Positions 15,737 through 24,494 of a stretch of 64,000 nucleotides of DNA are shown here, piece after piece. Made by a program: the position numbers and the translations under genes. Positions within the stretch are counted from its first letter, which is position 1. Each line of letters starts with the position of its first letter. The notes beneath the pieces were generated by a model. It was not told the origin of the DNA. It did not search any database and saw only the letters and a program-made list of their open reading frames with translations. This stretch comes from Hirschia sp. (GTDB taxonomy: Bacteria; Pseudomonadota; Alphaproteobacteria; Caulobacterales; Hyphomonadaceae), in contig PAQI01000002.1 of the NCBI GenBank assembly GCA_002709235.1, positions 62,001 to 126,000 on the forward strand, in the 5' to 3' direction.

Positions 15737-16867
15737 ATGACCCGATTGCGCAGCCTGTTCGATATCCCGGATAATGTCTGCTATCTCAACGCGGCATATA
15801 TGGGGCCCATGCCCAGATCAGCCGTTAGCGCAGCGCAGGAAGCGGCTCAGCAAAAATGCCATCCATGGGACATCACCCTTATTGATTTCTTCCAACCCAC
15901 CGAGACAATCCGTCAATTGGTGGCACCCCTGTTTGGCGTGACGTACAAGGATATCGCCATTGTACCCTCGGCCTCCTATGGGCTCGCCACCGCGGCGCAG
16001 AACATGACCCTGACAGCGGGTCAGGAAATCGTGATACTGGCCGAACAGTTTCCCTCCAATGTCTATGTCTGGAGAAGGCTTGCCGAGCGACACAAAGCCA
16101 AGGTCAGGGTCGTTACTCGCACCGCTGACCAGAGCTGGACACAGGCCATACTGGCTGCAATCGGACCGCAGACCGGTATTGTGGCCTGTGCGCAGACACA
16201 TTGGGTGGATGGGGGGTATGTGGACCTTGAGGCGGTATCCGATGCGCTGGCCATCCATGGCGGTGAACTGGTGCTCGATCTTTCACAGTCTCTTGGCGTG
16301 CAGGCAATTGATCTGGCGCGCGTGCGCCCGGCCTTTGCGGTGGCTGTCGGATATAAATGGCTGATCGGGCCTTATACGCTGGCCTATCTTTATGCACGCC
16401 CGGACAAGCAATCAGGAGTGCCGCTGGAAGAAGGCTGGATCAATCGTGAGGGGTCACGAAATTTCGCCCGGCTGGTTGATTGCCGGGAAACTTTCGGCGA
16501 AGGCGCGCAACGCTATGATATGGGTGAGCGCTCCAATATGCAGCTGATCCCGCAGGCTCTGCCGGGATTGTCCTTGCTGGCTGATCTTGGTCCGAAACAG
16601 GCGGCTGATCTGATCAGCCAGTGGACTGACCAGATCGTTGATCGTGCAGCGGGTCTGGGCGTGATTGCGGACGCGCCTCACATTCGCAGTCGGCACTATC
16701 TTGGGCTCACATTGCCGCCTTCTGCGCCCGATGATCTGCTGGAAAAACTCAAGGCACGTCAGGTCCATGTGTCCCAGCGTGGCACCAGATTGCGGGTCAC
16801 TCCGCATATTTATACTACTCAGGCAGATATAGACCGCTTCATCGCGGCATTGGCCGATAGCCTTTAA
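15737..16867 (+). CDS. Class V aminotransferase-fold PLP enzyme
   Basis: The 376-residue protein begins YLNAAYMGPMP, like cysteine desulfurase or kynureninase-type enzymes. It has the PLP aspartate region ELVLDLSQSLGVQAID and the Schiff-base lysine in AVGYKWLIGPY. The C-terminal domain ends with a LRVTPHIYTTQADIDRF stretch typical of class V enzymes. There is no clear desulfurase active-site Cys loop, so an aminotransferase, lyase or selenocysteine-lyase-like role is possible; the substrate is unknown. The upstream ribosome-binding site is weak. The gene is divergent from serC, but a serine-related role is not implied. Confidence 0.8.
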   Translation: MTRLRSLFDIPDNVCYLNAAYMGPMPRSAVSAAQEAAQQKCHPWDITLIDFFQPTETIRQLVAPLFGVTYKDIAIVPSASYGLATAAQNMTLTAGQEIVILAEQFPSNVYVWRRLAERHKAKVRVVTRTADQSWTQAILAAIGPQTGIVACAQTHWVDGGYVDLEAVSDALAIHGGELVLDLSQSLGVQAIDLARVRPAFAVAVGYKWLIGPYTLAYLYARPDKQSGVPLEEGWINREGSRNFARLVDCRETFGEGAQRYDMGERSNMQLIPQALPGLSLLADLGPKQAADLISQWTDQIVDRAAGLGVIADAPHIRSRHYLGLTLPPSAPDDLLEKLKARQVHVSQRGTRLRVTPHIYTTQADIDRFIAALADSL

Positions 16868-16973
16868 GCATAAACAATGCAGCCTATGAACCATGTACTG
16901 AAAACATGGATGGCATGTAATTTGAAGGTTTTCGCACGAACTGGGGTCTAATTCGCGGCAGGGGGCCGTCAAC

Positions 16974-18149
16974 GTGCCAACTAAACATTTTGTTGCTCTG
17001 GATAGTTGGCGCGGTGTCTGCGCACTTCTCGTGGCTGTCTTTCACTTTCCCGCCAGCGGTATTCTGGCATCAACGCCCTTCATCAAGCACTCAAACCTGT
17101 TCGTGGATTTCTTCTTCGTCCTTTCAGGTTTCGTGATTGCTGCCAACTATTTTGATCGCATCAAGGATGTCGGCGCAATTGGCCGTTTCATGTGGCTGAG
17201 GATTGGGCGGCTTTACCCGCTTCATATTGCAATCCTGGCAGCATTTCTTCTCATAGAGCTGGCCAAGCTCGCCGGGGTCATACCTGGCGGCGAGGCTTTT
17301 GCGGGTGACCGGTCGACTGACACGATCCTGACCAATGCCTTTCTGGTTCATTCCCTTGGGATGCATGCAGATGCCAGCTGGAACCGTCCTAGCTGGTCGA
17401 TAAGCTGTGAGATGTTCGCCTATCTGGCATTTGCGATGGCAACCTTGCTGGGCGGGCGCAAACGCTGGATCGCCTATGGTGCGCTGATGTTGCTGTCCCT
17501 TGGTATGTTGATCAGTTTTTCCGAAGTCTATCTGGTGTCGACGGCGAAATTTGGTGCCTTCCGGGCTTTGTTGGGCTTCTTTGCGGGGGTCTTTTGCTGG
17601 CGTGCCTGGGCCAGTCTTGAAGATCGTGCAGACAGTCTGGGTGGATCACGTTTCTGGACCTGCGTGGAAGCAGCCATGCTTGTTGCGGTCGTCACTTTCG
17701 TATCAATGACAGGAGTGAGCCCGGCTAACTTTGCGGCGCCTGTCATCTTCTTTGCGACTGTTCTGGTGTTCTCGCTGGAGCGCGGCGCGCTCTCTCGCTT
17801 CGCCATGCGGCCATCACTGACCTATCTGGGGCGCCTGTCCTATTCGCTCTACATGATCCACTTCCTGATCATGACGGTTGGGCTGAAAATGTTTCGGGTG
17901 CTGGAATCGAAAATGGGCTGGGACCTTACGCATGTGTCCAGCAAGGGGCTTTACCTGTTCGGTGCCGATGGCCTGACCAGCGACCTTCTGACATTGCCAT
18001 ATGTGGCGCTTGTCATCATCGCGTCGCATTTCACTTACGAATATATCGAAAAGCCGGGCAGGGACTTTTTCCGCAGCCTGTCTCCCAAACCGAAAAAGCC
18101 AGACACTGTCGCGCTGAAAAAGGCGCGTCTGACAAGCGCTTCAAGTTAG
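16974..18149 (+). CDS. Acyltransferase 3 (OafA/YrhL-like) membrane protein
   Basis: The 391-residue polytopic inner-membrane protein starts LDSWRGVCALLVAVFHF, the family signature with the likely catalytic His in FHF. About ten membrane segments follow, with RIGRLYPLHI and the SYSLYMIHF motif near the C-terminus. Members transfer acetyl or other acyl groups to exported sugars, lipids or peptidoglycan. GTG start at 16974 with AGGGGG upstream. Its 3' end overlaps the convergent phzF-like gene by 4 bp. The acceptor cannot be told from context. Confidence 0.88.
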   Translation: MPTKHFVALDSWRGVCALLVAVFHFPASGILASTPFIKHSNLFVDFFFVLSGFVIAANYFDRIKDVGAIGRFMWLRIGRLYPLHIAILAAFLLIELAKLAGVIPGGEAFAGDRSTDTILTNAFLVHSLGMHADASWNRPSWSISCEMFAYLAFAMATLLGGRKRWIAYGALMLLSLGMLISFSEVYLVSTAKFGAFRALLGFFAGVFCWRAWASLEDRADSLGGSRFWTCVEAAMLVAVVTFVSMTGVSPANFAAPVIFFATVLVFSLERGALSRFAMRPSLTYLGRLSYSLYMIHFLIMTVGLKMFRVLESKMGWDLTHVSSKGLYLFGADGLTSDLLTLPYVALVIIASHFTYEYIEKPGRDFFRSLSPKPKKPDTVALKKARLTSASS

Positions 18150-18961
18150 AGCCTGAAGACGCCTTCCACGACGGTCACGCTATTACCCATCAGCTTGACC
18201 CGGTCACCTTCACAGCGTGTACCGATCACGCCCCCACGTCCTGGAAAAGCCTGACAGCAGGTCAGTTCATCCTTGCCCAGCTTATCCGAGAAAAAGGGCG
18301 CGATGAGGCAATGGGCTGAGCCGGTTGCAGGATCTTCTGGAATGCCTGAGCCCGGCGCGAAAACGCGCGAGACAACATCGAAATCACCACTTGTCGGAGC
18401 GGCACAGATCAGGTTTCCGGGGTCTCCCGTGGCGTCCTTGGCGATCTGCATGAAGGCATCGAGATCTGGATCGAGGTGCCGCACGACATTCGGATCATTG
18501 AACACGGCAAGCAGGAATGAGCCCTGCCAGAGCTCATTTGGGTCGGCACCGACAGCCTCGGCAAAATACCGTGGAATTTCGATCCGCTTGGGCATGTCGG
18601 CCGGAAAATCCATTTCCAGCCGCCCATCATCCAGCTTGCGCACGACCAGACGACCGGACTGGCGGGTATCGAATTTGATGGCCTCATCTTTAAAGCCAAG
18701 ATGGTTGAACAGAACATGCGCCGATGCCAGCGTTGCATGGCCACAGAGTGGTACTTCCATGGAAGGCGTGAACCAGCGCAGATCCCAGCTGTCATCGCTT
18801 GTCTTCACGATATAGGCAGTTTCCGCAAAATTGTTTTCTGCGGCAATGGCCTGCAATTGCTCATCCGGCAGGAAGCTGTCCATCGGCATGACCGCAGCCT
18901 GGTTTCCCATCATCGGCTTCTCGGCAAATGCGTCGATGTGAAAATAGCGATATTCCGCCAT
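18146..18961 (-). CDS. PhzF family isomerase/epimerase
   Basis: The 271-residue protein has the two-lobed diaminopimelate-epimerase-like fold of PhzF. Motifs seen: FAEKPMMGNQAAV near the N-terminus, AENNFAETAYIV (with the likely catalytic Glu), CGHATLASAHV and GSGIPEDPATGSAHC. PhzF itself isomerises a chorismate-derived intermediate of phenazine synthesis, but most family members are uncharacterised and no phenazine genes are present. A strong AAAGGAG site precedes the ATG. Cytoplasmic enzyme; substrate unknown. Confidence 0.9.
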   Translation of the reverse strand: MAEYRYFHIDAFAEKPMMGNQAAVMPMDSFLPDEQLQAIAAENNFAETAYIVKTSDDSWDLRWFTPSMEVPLCGHATLASAHVLFNHLGFKDEAIKFDTRQSGRLVVRKLDDGRLEMDFPADMPKRIEIPRYFAEAVGADPNELWQGSFLLAVFNDPNVVRHLDPDLDAFMQIAKDATGDPGNLICAAPTSGDFDVVSRVFAPGSGIPEDPATGSAHCLIAPFFSDKLGKDELTCCQAFPGRGGVIGTRCEGDRVKLMGNSVTVVEGVFRL

Positions 18962-19054
18962 GACGGGTTCTCCTTTGTCACAGCTGCTATAAGCAGCTAG
19001 CCATACTATCTAGTTAGACAGCCAGACCCGCTGTCACAAGGGAGGCAGCAGAAT

Positions 19055-19513
19055 ATGCAGACTGCAATATTCATCAATATTCTGGTGATCGCGGCAGCCA
19101 TCCTTGGTGGAGCGCTGGTCTCGGCACAGGGCATGATCAATGGTCGGTTGAACCAGATTGTCGGCAGTCCTATCCAGGCAGCCCTGATCTCGTTCAGTGT
19201 CGGATGGGTGTGCCTGCTGGCCGCCAGTTTCGCCACGGGTGCCGGTCTTCCATCGATGTCGCGTCTTTCACAGGCACCTTGGTGGGCGTTTCTGGGCGGT
19301 CTGGCCGGTGCCTATATGGTGTCATCCACGGCCTTTGGCGTGCCGCGTATCGGTTCAACGGCATGGATGGCCGCCTTGCTCGCAGGCCAGATGGCGGCGG
19401 CGGTCCTGCTAGACCATTTCGGCGCATTCGGTCAGGCATCCCGGCCGGTGACGCCTGAAAAGCTGGTCGGTATCGCGGCCCTGTTCGGCGGTGTCTGGCT
19501 GATCCAGCGCTAG
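19055..19513 (+). CDS. YdcZ-like (DUF606) DMT-superfamily membrane protein
   Basis: The 152-residue hydrophobic protein has five predicted membrane segments. It carries the family features AQGMINGRLNQIVGSPIQAALISF and WWAFLGGLAGAYMVSSTAFGVPRIG (given as short blocks QGMINGRLNQ and FLGGLAGAYMV). This half-size drug/metabolite-transporter-like family has no assigned substrate; members probably dimerise. Ribosome-binding site GGGAGG. It ends 4 bp inside the convergent thiD gene. Confidence 0.87.
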   Translation: MQTAIFINILVIAAAILGGALVSAQGMINGRLNQIVGSPIQAALISFSVGWVCLLAASFATGAGLPSMSRLSQAPWWAFLGGLAGAYMVSSTAFGVPRIGSTAWMAALLAGQMAAAVLLDHFGAFGQASRPVTPEKLVGIAALFGGVWLIQR

Positions 19514-20349
19514 AACCGCAGCAAGCTCTCGGCGCGCTCGGGATCTGCCACCGGCCAGCCATGATTGATGGGCCCGCTTCCTGCACCCAGATTGGGGGCC
19601 GTGCGGATGGCTTCGGAGACATAGACAATTGCCCTGCGCAGAGCATTTTCCAGTGTCATGCCCTGTGCCAGTCCACAGGCCAGGGCGGATGCCAGCGTGC
19701 AGCCCGTGCCATGGGTATTGCGGCTTTCAATACGGTCATGTTCGATGAAGATCTCACCCTGCGGCGTGGCCAGAAGGTCGGTGATATAGTCACCCTCGAC
19801 ATGCCCGCCCTTGACCACCACAGCCGCAGCGCCTGCCTCCAGCAGACGTTCGCCAGCCCGGCGCTGACCATTGATGTCGCCGACATCCTTGCCACTCAGC
19901 ATCTGGGCTTCATAGGCATTGGGGGTGATGATCATGTGTGGCACCAGTTCGGTGCGGATGGCATCCACCGCCTTTGAGGGCAGCAATCTGTCGCCGGATG
20001 TCGCTACCATGACCGGGTCCACCACGACGCCGAGTGCCGGCTTGTAGTCATTGATGATGTGCGCAACCGTTCTGACTGTTTCCACATCGCCCAGCATGCC
20101 GGTCTTGATGACATCCGCGCCGATATCGCTCAGCACCGCCTGGGCTTGCGCGCGAATACCGGCGGGCGGGGTGGGCAGGACGCCGGATACGCCGCATGTG
20201 TTCTGGACGGTCAGGGCGGTCACGGCTGTCATGGCATAACCACCCAGCATGGTGATCGATTTGATATCGGCCTGAATGCCCGCGCCGCCACCGGAATCCG
20301 ATCCGGCGATGACGAGTACGCGCCCTTGTGGCTTGTCAGATGAGCTCAA
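19510..20349 (-). CDS. thiD: Hydroxymethylpyrimidine/phosphomethylpyrimidine kinase
   Basis: The 279-residue ribokinase-fold enzyme phosphorylates HMP twice to HMP-PP for thiamine diphosphate synthesis. It opens VLVIAGSDSGGGAGIQADIK, the HMP-binding start, and contains VVDPVMVATSGD and the anion-hole/catalytic NTHGTGCTLASALA motif. The start is TTG at 20349, overlapping the stop of the upstream TIR gene (TTGA), so the two are probably translated together. No TPP riboswitch or other thi gene is present. The link to a TIR protein is unusual. Confidence 0.94.
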   Translation of the reverse strand: MSSSDKPQGRVLVIAGSDSGGGAGIQADIKSITMLGGYAMTAVTALTVQNTCGVSGVLPTPPAGIRAQAQAVLSDIGADVIKTGMLGDVETVRTVAHIINDYKPALGVVVDPVMVATSGDRLLPSKAVDAIRTELVPHMIITPNAYEAQMLSGKDVGDINGQRRAGERLLEAGAAAVVVKGGHVEGDYITDLLATPQGEIFIEHDRIESRNTHGTGCTLASALACGLAQGMTLENALRRAIVYVSEAIRTAPNLGAGSGPINHGWPVADPERAESLLRF

Positions 20350-21398
20350 CCGCAGACCTCGACATATTTCTGGCTTTCAAATTCATAGGTGCACGAATAG
20401 GTAGATAGTGTCTTGCACCACCATTGTCCCTGATTTTCGGTACATTCACAGTCAGCCCATGCGATATTGAGTTCAGGCTCACGCCCTTTCTGGGCCTGCA
20501 TCAGGGAGCGGCACTGAAAGTCGACCTGAGACTGGTATTCCTTTTTCGCGGAAGCGCAGGCCTCATCCTTGTTGTGATAGATGATGGGCGACCCGTCCGG
20601 CGCTTCGAGCAGAGAGACGGAAACCTGTTGCTGACCAAGGGGTTGCTGGCGTTGCCAGACCGGACGCATCTCGCCCTGACAGAGCGGGAGGATCTCCTCT
20701 CGGACCTTTCTGGCATAGGCCCCATTGGGGAAGGAGCGCAGGAAGTCCTGATAATCTGACTTCAGGCGCGTTTCATTCACCTTGGTGAACATTGCCTCTT
20801 CTGCCGCGCTGGGTTTGGCGGGGGTGTTGCGAGAATATTCCGAAGTGGCACCATTGTCATAATCCACGCTGACACCGGCGATGGAATCCAGCTTGATCAG
20901 CGCATAGAGCCCGGCACCCGCAACCAGCGTGACCAGGGCTGCAATCGGCAGCATCTTCATCCATCGGTTTTTCTTGCGCAGCGGCTTTTCCAGTCCTTTG
21001 ACCGGTTCGCCAGCGATGACGGCGCGGGCTGCCTCGATGAAATGATCCCAGGTTGCGTCTTCGATGTCGCCATCCCAATGGGACAGGTCCGCCATCTGGA
21101 TCAAGCCGAAGCCCAGCGGTGGTTCGACATCATCTATCCGCACGGGTAGAAGTTTGCCGCGCGCCTTGCCATATCCGGCTTCTTCCTTGACCCAGGGGGC
21201 GGATACCGAAAGCTCCGACCAGACGGCGATCACCAGCTTGGAGGCCTCCAACTCGGTCTGGATGGTCTGGTCCCAGCTGGAACCGGGGGCGATGCCGTGA
21301 TCCCACCAGACGGAAAAGCCTTCCTTGCGCAAGCCTTCGACGATCCGGACGACGCGGCCTGCGTCTTCCTTCTTGTAGGAAATGAAAATATCCGCCAC
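20346..21398 (-). CDS. TIR-domain membrane protein (short form)
   Basis: The 350-residue protein starts at GTG 21398 (reading MADIFISYKKEDAG), which aligns exactly with the ATG-started paralogue at 45625-47574. Residues 1-130 are a TIR domain with the likely NADase Glu (Glu73, in WVKEEAGYG). A membrane helix follows at about 149-169. The distal part has an SDYQDFLRSFPNGAYARKV repeat like those of the paralogue and a Cys-rich C-terminus (CQSLM-like, DCECTENQGQWWC). N-in topology would put the distal part in the periplasm. It follows gcrA's terminator and overlaps thiD. Bacterial TIRs often cleave NAD+ in defence or signalling; the role here is not known. Confidence 0.85.
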   Translation of the reverse strand: MADIFISYKKEDAGRVVRIVEGLRKEGFSVWWDHGIAPGSSWDQTIQTELEASKLVIAVWSELSVSAPWVKEEAGYGKARGKLLPVRIDDVEPPLGFGLIQMADLSHWDGDIEDATWDHFIEAARAVIAGEPVKGLEKPLRKKNRWMKMLPIAALVTLVAGAGLYALIKLDSIAGVSVDYDNGATSEYSRNTPAKPSAAEEAMFTKVNETRLKSDYQDFLRSFPNGAYARKVREEILPLCQGEMRPVWQRQQPLGQQQVSVSLLEAPDGSPIIYHNKDEACASAKKEYQSQVDFQCRSLMQAQKGREPELNIAWADCECTENQGQWWCKTLSTYSCTYEFESQKYVEVCG

Positions 21399-21467
21399 GT
21401 GCCTGTCCCTCGCGTCTCGCCCCTGAGGTGAGGAGCATGCCAAAGAGCGAAGGGGGGATAAAGCTAA

Positions 21468-21516
21468 AAAGCCAAAAGAAGAAAGCCGCCCGGACGATAA
21501 GTCCCAAGCGGCTTTC
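21468..21516 (-). terminator. Rho-independent terminator of gcrA
   Basis: GAAAGCCGC (21481-21489) and GCGGCTTTC (21508-21516) form a 9-bp stem, with an inner GGAC/GTCC pairing. On the minus strand it is followed by TTCTTTTGGC and then TTTTT. It lies 57 nt past the gcrA stop and before the TIR gene. Confidence 0.78.
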
Positions 21517-21572
21517 CTGATCTACACTAATCTACACCACTCTACGCAAGCTGTTGCGTGCGGCCGGCGGCG

Positions 21573-22097
21573 TCAGCCAGCCATGCGGCGTGCGAATCCA
21601 TCTTCCTTCGGTGCGCGTTCACGTTTGCGCGCAGGCTGGAATGCCAGTTTCGCGTGATCTGCGCAATAGGGTGATCCGTCAGAAGACGATCTGCCGCAGA
21701 ATGAGAAATTCGGGTCCGTCGGGTCACCGATCGGCCATTTGCACATGGTGTCCTTGACGTTCATTACCGTCACGAAATCGCCATTCGGCAGACGCATGGG
21801 CTTCAGTGACGCCGCAGGTTGGGACGGAGCCCGTGGTGCAGCTGGCGCGGTCGGAGTGGCGGCCTTGGCCACGACACCTGTATTGACGCGTGGTGCCTGC
21901 GGCGTTGCACGGGTCAGTCTCGGCGGGCGTTTGACGGGGCGCGACGGGGTCGCGCGGCCAGATAGTCCAAGTCGGTGCACCTTGCCGATGACGGCATTTC
22001 GCGTGACGCCGCCCAGCTGGTTTGCGATCTGGCTTGCGCTGTGCCCTTCGGCCCAGAGTTTCTTCAACTCCGTGACGCGTTCTTCAGTCCAGGCCAT
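21573..22097 (-). CDS. gcrA: GcrA cell-cycle regulator
   Basis: The 174-residue protein has the N-terminal GcrA helix-turn-helix (MAWTEERVTELKKLW, then ASQIANQLGGVTRNAVIGKV). A Pro/Ala/Thr-rich linker (about 50-100) follows, then the C-terminal domain MCKWPIGDPTDPNFSFCG, PYCADHA, with Cys that bind sigma-70. In Caulobacter GcrA is a sigma-70 co-activator at promoters with methylated GANTC sites and drives S-phase genes. The presence of GcrA confines the source to Alphaproteobacteria and their phages. Three GANTC sites lie upstream (22130-22269). Confidence 0.95.
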   Translation of the reverse strand: MAWTEERVTELKKLWAEGHSASQIANQLGGVTRNAVIGKVHRLGLSGRATPSRPVKRPPRLTRATPQAPRVNTGVVAKAATPTAPAAPRAPSQPAASLKPMRLPNGDFVTVMNVKDTMCKWPIGDPTDPNFSFCGRSSSDGSPYCADHAKLAFQPARKRERAPKEDGFARRMAG

Positions 22098-22129
22098 ATT
22101 TGCTCTCCTCAGCCCCAGCAGCCGATACG

Positions 22130-22269
22130 AATCAATATATAGGGTTAATTCGCGTGGTCTGCATCCTTGATGACCCAGATATCGTACCCCTCATGCTGGT
22201 TAACACAATATGTCGTGGGCGTTTCCCACAGGTGATTCTAGATATTGATGTGGAAAAGCCGGGTGAATC
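22130..22269. promoter_or_regulatory. Cluster of three GANTC (CcrM-type) sites in the gcrA upstream region
   Basis: GAATC at 22130, GATTC at 22234 and GAATC at 22265 lie in the 248-bp gap between gcrA and the divergent permease gene. A TTTCCCACA at about 22221-22229 is one mismatch from a DnaA box. In Caulobacter, gcrA is controlled by DnaA and CtrA, and GcrA acts at methylated GANTC. Function here is inferred. Confidence 0.4.
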
Positions 22270-22345
22270 GAAAAAAACGCGCTTTTTGGAGAAAATTCTT
22301 CATCTTTGAGGTGGAACGGCTCGCGAAGCTCGCTACATAGCCGTG

Positions 22346-23206
22346 ATGATGGATGGTGCATTTCCCACGACACAAGACGATTCTACGGATCCGGCAAGCA
22401 CTGGCGGTGCAGGTTTTGCGACGCCGCGTGAGTTTGGCGCGTTCAACTGGGTCGGTCTGAAGACATTATATATGCGTGAAGTGCGCCGCTTCATGAAGGT
22501 CGGCACGCAGACCCTTCTAGCGCCTGTCGTCTCGGCATTATTGTTCATGGTGATCTTCAAGCTGGCCTTTCCAGGCCGGGGTGATGTCAATGGCGTGCCA
22601 TTCGGTGACTTCATCGCACCCGGCATCGTGATGATGGCCATATTGAACAATGCCTTCCAGAATTCGTCATCATCCATGACCATTGCCAAGGTCCAGGGCA
22701 ATACAGTGGATTTCCTCATGCCGCCCCTGTCGGCACTGGAACTCACGGTCGGTTTCCTGGCTGGTGCGGCCACGCGTGGTATTCTGGTTGGTGCAGTGAC
22801 AATGGTGGCCATTGGCCTCATGGGGGCCGCAGATATTTCGATCCACAGCATTCCGGCCGTCATTTATTATAGTGTCATTGCCAGCTTCTTCATGGCGGCA
22901 GTCGGCCTGCTGGGCGGTATCTGGGCCGAGAAGTTCGATCATCTGGCGGCAATCACCAATTTCGTGATCCTGCCATTGTCCATGCTGTCGGGGACATTCT
23001 ATCCGATCAGTGTCTTTGTAGAGCCTTTCCAGACACTCTCGCATTTCAACCCGTTCTTCCACCTGATCGACGGGTTCCGATACGCATTCACTGGCGCTGT
23101 CGAAGGGGAATTGCTGGTTGGCGCAGCTGTATCCTTTGGTGTGACGCTGGCGCTCAGCGTGACCTGCTGGCTGGTGCTGCGATCAGGTTATCGCCTCAAG
23201 GCATAA
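22346..23206 (+). CDS. ABC-2 type transporter permease
   Basis: The protein has about 286 residues with six membrane helices in the ABC-2 arrangement. The typical RFMKVGTQTLLAPVVSALLF start of helix 1 and the conserved LSMLSGTFYPISVF and HFNPFFHLIDGFRYAF motifs near the C-terminus are visible (short blocks LSGTFYP and NPFFHLIDGFR). Such permeases export polysaccharide, drugs or lipids with a separate ATPase. No ATPase gene is adjacent, so this is an orphan half. Start is ambiguous among GTG 22343 and ATG 22346/22349; no clear ribosome-binding site. Confidence 0.88.
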   Translation: MMDGAFPTTQDDSTDPASTGGAGFATPREFGAFNWVGLKTLYMREVRRFMKVGTQTLLAPVVSALLFMVIFKLAFPGRGDVNGVPFGDFIAPGIVMMAILNNAFQNSSSSMTIAKVQGNTVDFLMPPLSALELTVGFLAGAATRGILVGAVTMVAIGLMGAADISIHSIPAVIYYSVIASFFMAAVGLLGGIWAEKFDHLAAITNFVILPLSMLSGTFYPISVFVEPFQTLSHFNPFFHLIDGFRYAFTGAVEGELLVGAAVSFGVTLALSVTCWLVLRSGYRLKA

Positions 23207-23308
23207 TATTCCTTTCATATCCTCTCGATTGACACAAAGCCGGAATAGCCCCAAAGATTCCGGGCTTCCGGGAGATATATTTCCACAAACCACAATAAGG
23301 TTGGTTCC

Positions 23309-24493
23309 ATGCGTGAAGCACTCATGTCTGTTTACGGTCCTCCAGATGTCGTTTTCGAACGCGGCGAAGGCGTGCGACTCTACACGGATGATGGGCGAGA
23401 GTTTCTCGATTTCATCGCGGGCATCTCCGTGAACTGCCTTGGCCACGCGCATCCAAAGCTCGTTGCGGCACTGGAAGGACAGGCCGGGAAGCTGTGGCAC
23501 CTGTCCAACATGTTCCGGGTTCCCGATGCCGAGCGCCTGTCAGAGCGCTATGTGGCCGATACATTTGCCGACAAGGTGTTCTTCACCAATTCCGGCACCG
23601 AGGCGATTGAATGTGCGCTCAAGACCGCCCGCAAATATCATTACATCAATGATGACCCGGAGCGGATAAGGATCCTGTCATTCGAGGGATCGTTTCATGG
23701 TCGCTCTCTGGGGGCGATCAATGCCGGAGCGAATCCCAAATATCGCGAGGGTTTTGGCCCGACAATGGAAGGGTTCACTCATCTGCCATTTGGCGACCTT
23801 GCTGCGGTTGAAGCCGAGATGGGCCCGGATGTGGCTGCCATTCTGATCGAGCCCGTGCAGGGCGAGGGCGGGTGCCGCGAAGCGCCGCCTGAATATCTCA
23901 TTGGCCTGCGCAAGCTCTGTGACGAGCATGGCGCATTGCTGATCTATGACGAAGTGCAATGTGGAGCCGGACGGACCGGCAAGCTGTTTGCCCATGAATG
24001 GGTGCCCGAGGCAACGCCGGACATCATGGCCGTTGCCAAGGGTGTGGGTGGCGGATTCCCCTTGGGTGCCTGTCTGGCCACTGAGGACGTCGCCAAGGGC
24101 ATGCAGGTTGGCTCGCATGGCTCTACCTATGGCGGCAACCCGCTGGCCATGGCCGTCGGCAATGCCGTCTGGGACGAACTGACCGCGCCGGGCTTTCTGG
24201 AGAACGTCAACCGGATCTCCAGCGCGCTGACGCAGAGCCTGTCCTCGCTGGAAGAGCGTTATCCCGATCTGGTCGAAGGTTTGCGCGGCAAGGGATTGCT
24301 GCGCGGTGTGGCGTTGAAATTCGATCCGATGCGCGTGCGCAGGGCAGCGCTGGACAAGGGACTGCTGGTCGGTACGGCAGGCGGCAATGTGTTGCGCCTG
24401 GCACCGCCCCTGATCATTACCGAAAACGATATTCGTCAGGCTGTTTCGATCATTGATGAATGCCTGTCCGACATCCAGAAGGAGGGCGTTTGA
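23309..24493 (+). CDS. argD: Acetylornithine aminotransferase
   Basis: The 394-residue class III PLP aminotransferase carries out the fourth step of arginine synthesis, N-acetylglutamate semialdehyde to N-acetylornithine. Motifs: [39 protein letters not shown] and the PLP lysine in [14 protein letters not shown]. The same enzyme may act in lysine synthesis (succinyl-DAP aminotransferase), as in other bacteria. It lies 1 nt before argF, so the two form an operon. Confidence 0.95.
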   Translation: MREALMSVYGPPDVVFERGEGVRLYTDDGREFLDFIAGISVNCLGHAHPKLVAALEGQAGKLWHLSNMFRVPDAERLSERYVADTFADKVFFTNSGTEAIECALKTARKYHYINDDPERIRILSFEGSFHGRSLGAINAGANPKYREGFGPTMEGFTHLPFGDLAAVEAEMGPDVAAILIEPVQGEGGCREAPPEYLIGLRKLCDEHGALLIYDEVQCGAGRTGKLFAHEWVPEATPDIMAVAKGVGGGFPLGACLATEDVAKGMQVGSHGSTYGGNPLAMAVGNAVWDELTAPGFLENVNRISSALTQSLSSLEERYPDLVEGLRGKGLLRGVALKFDPMRVRRAALDKGLLVGTAGGNVLRLAPPLIITENDIRQAVSIIDECLSDIQKEGV

Positions 24494-24494
24494 T

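Noticed and set aside
19200-19650. Arg/Pro-rich overlapping frames across the YdcZ-like and thiD genes
   Set aside because: Other-frame shadows of high-GC coding sequence without a start site or motif.
22100-22309. 70-codon reading frame on the plus strand between gcrA and the permease gene
   Set aside because: It overlaps the gcrA promoter region, has no ribosome-binding site or recognisable composition, and the region reads as regulatory DNA.
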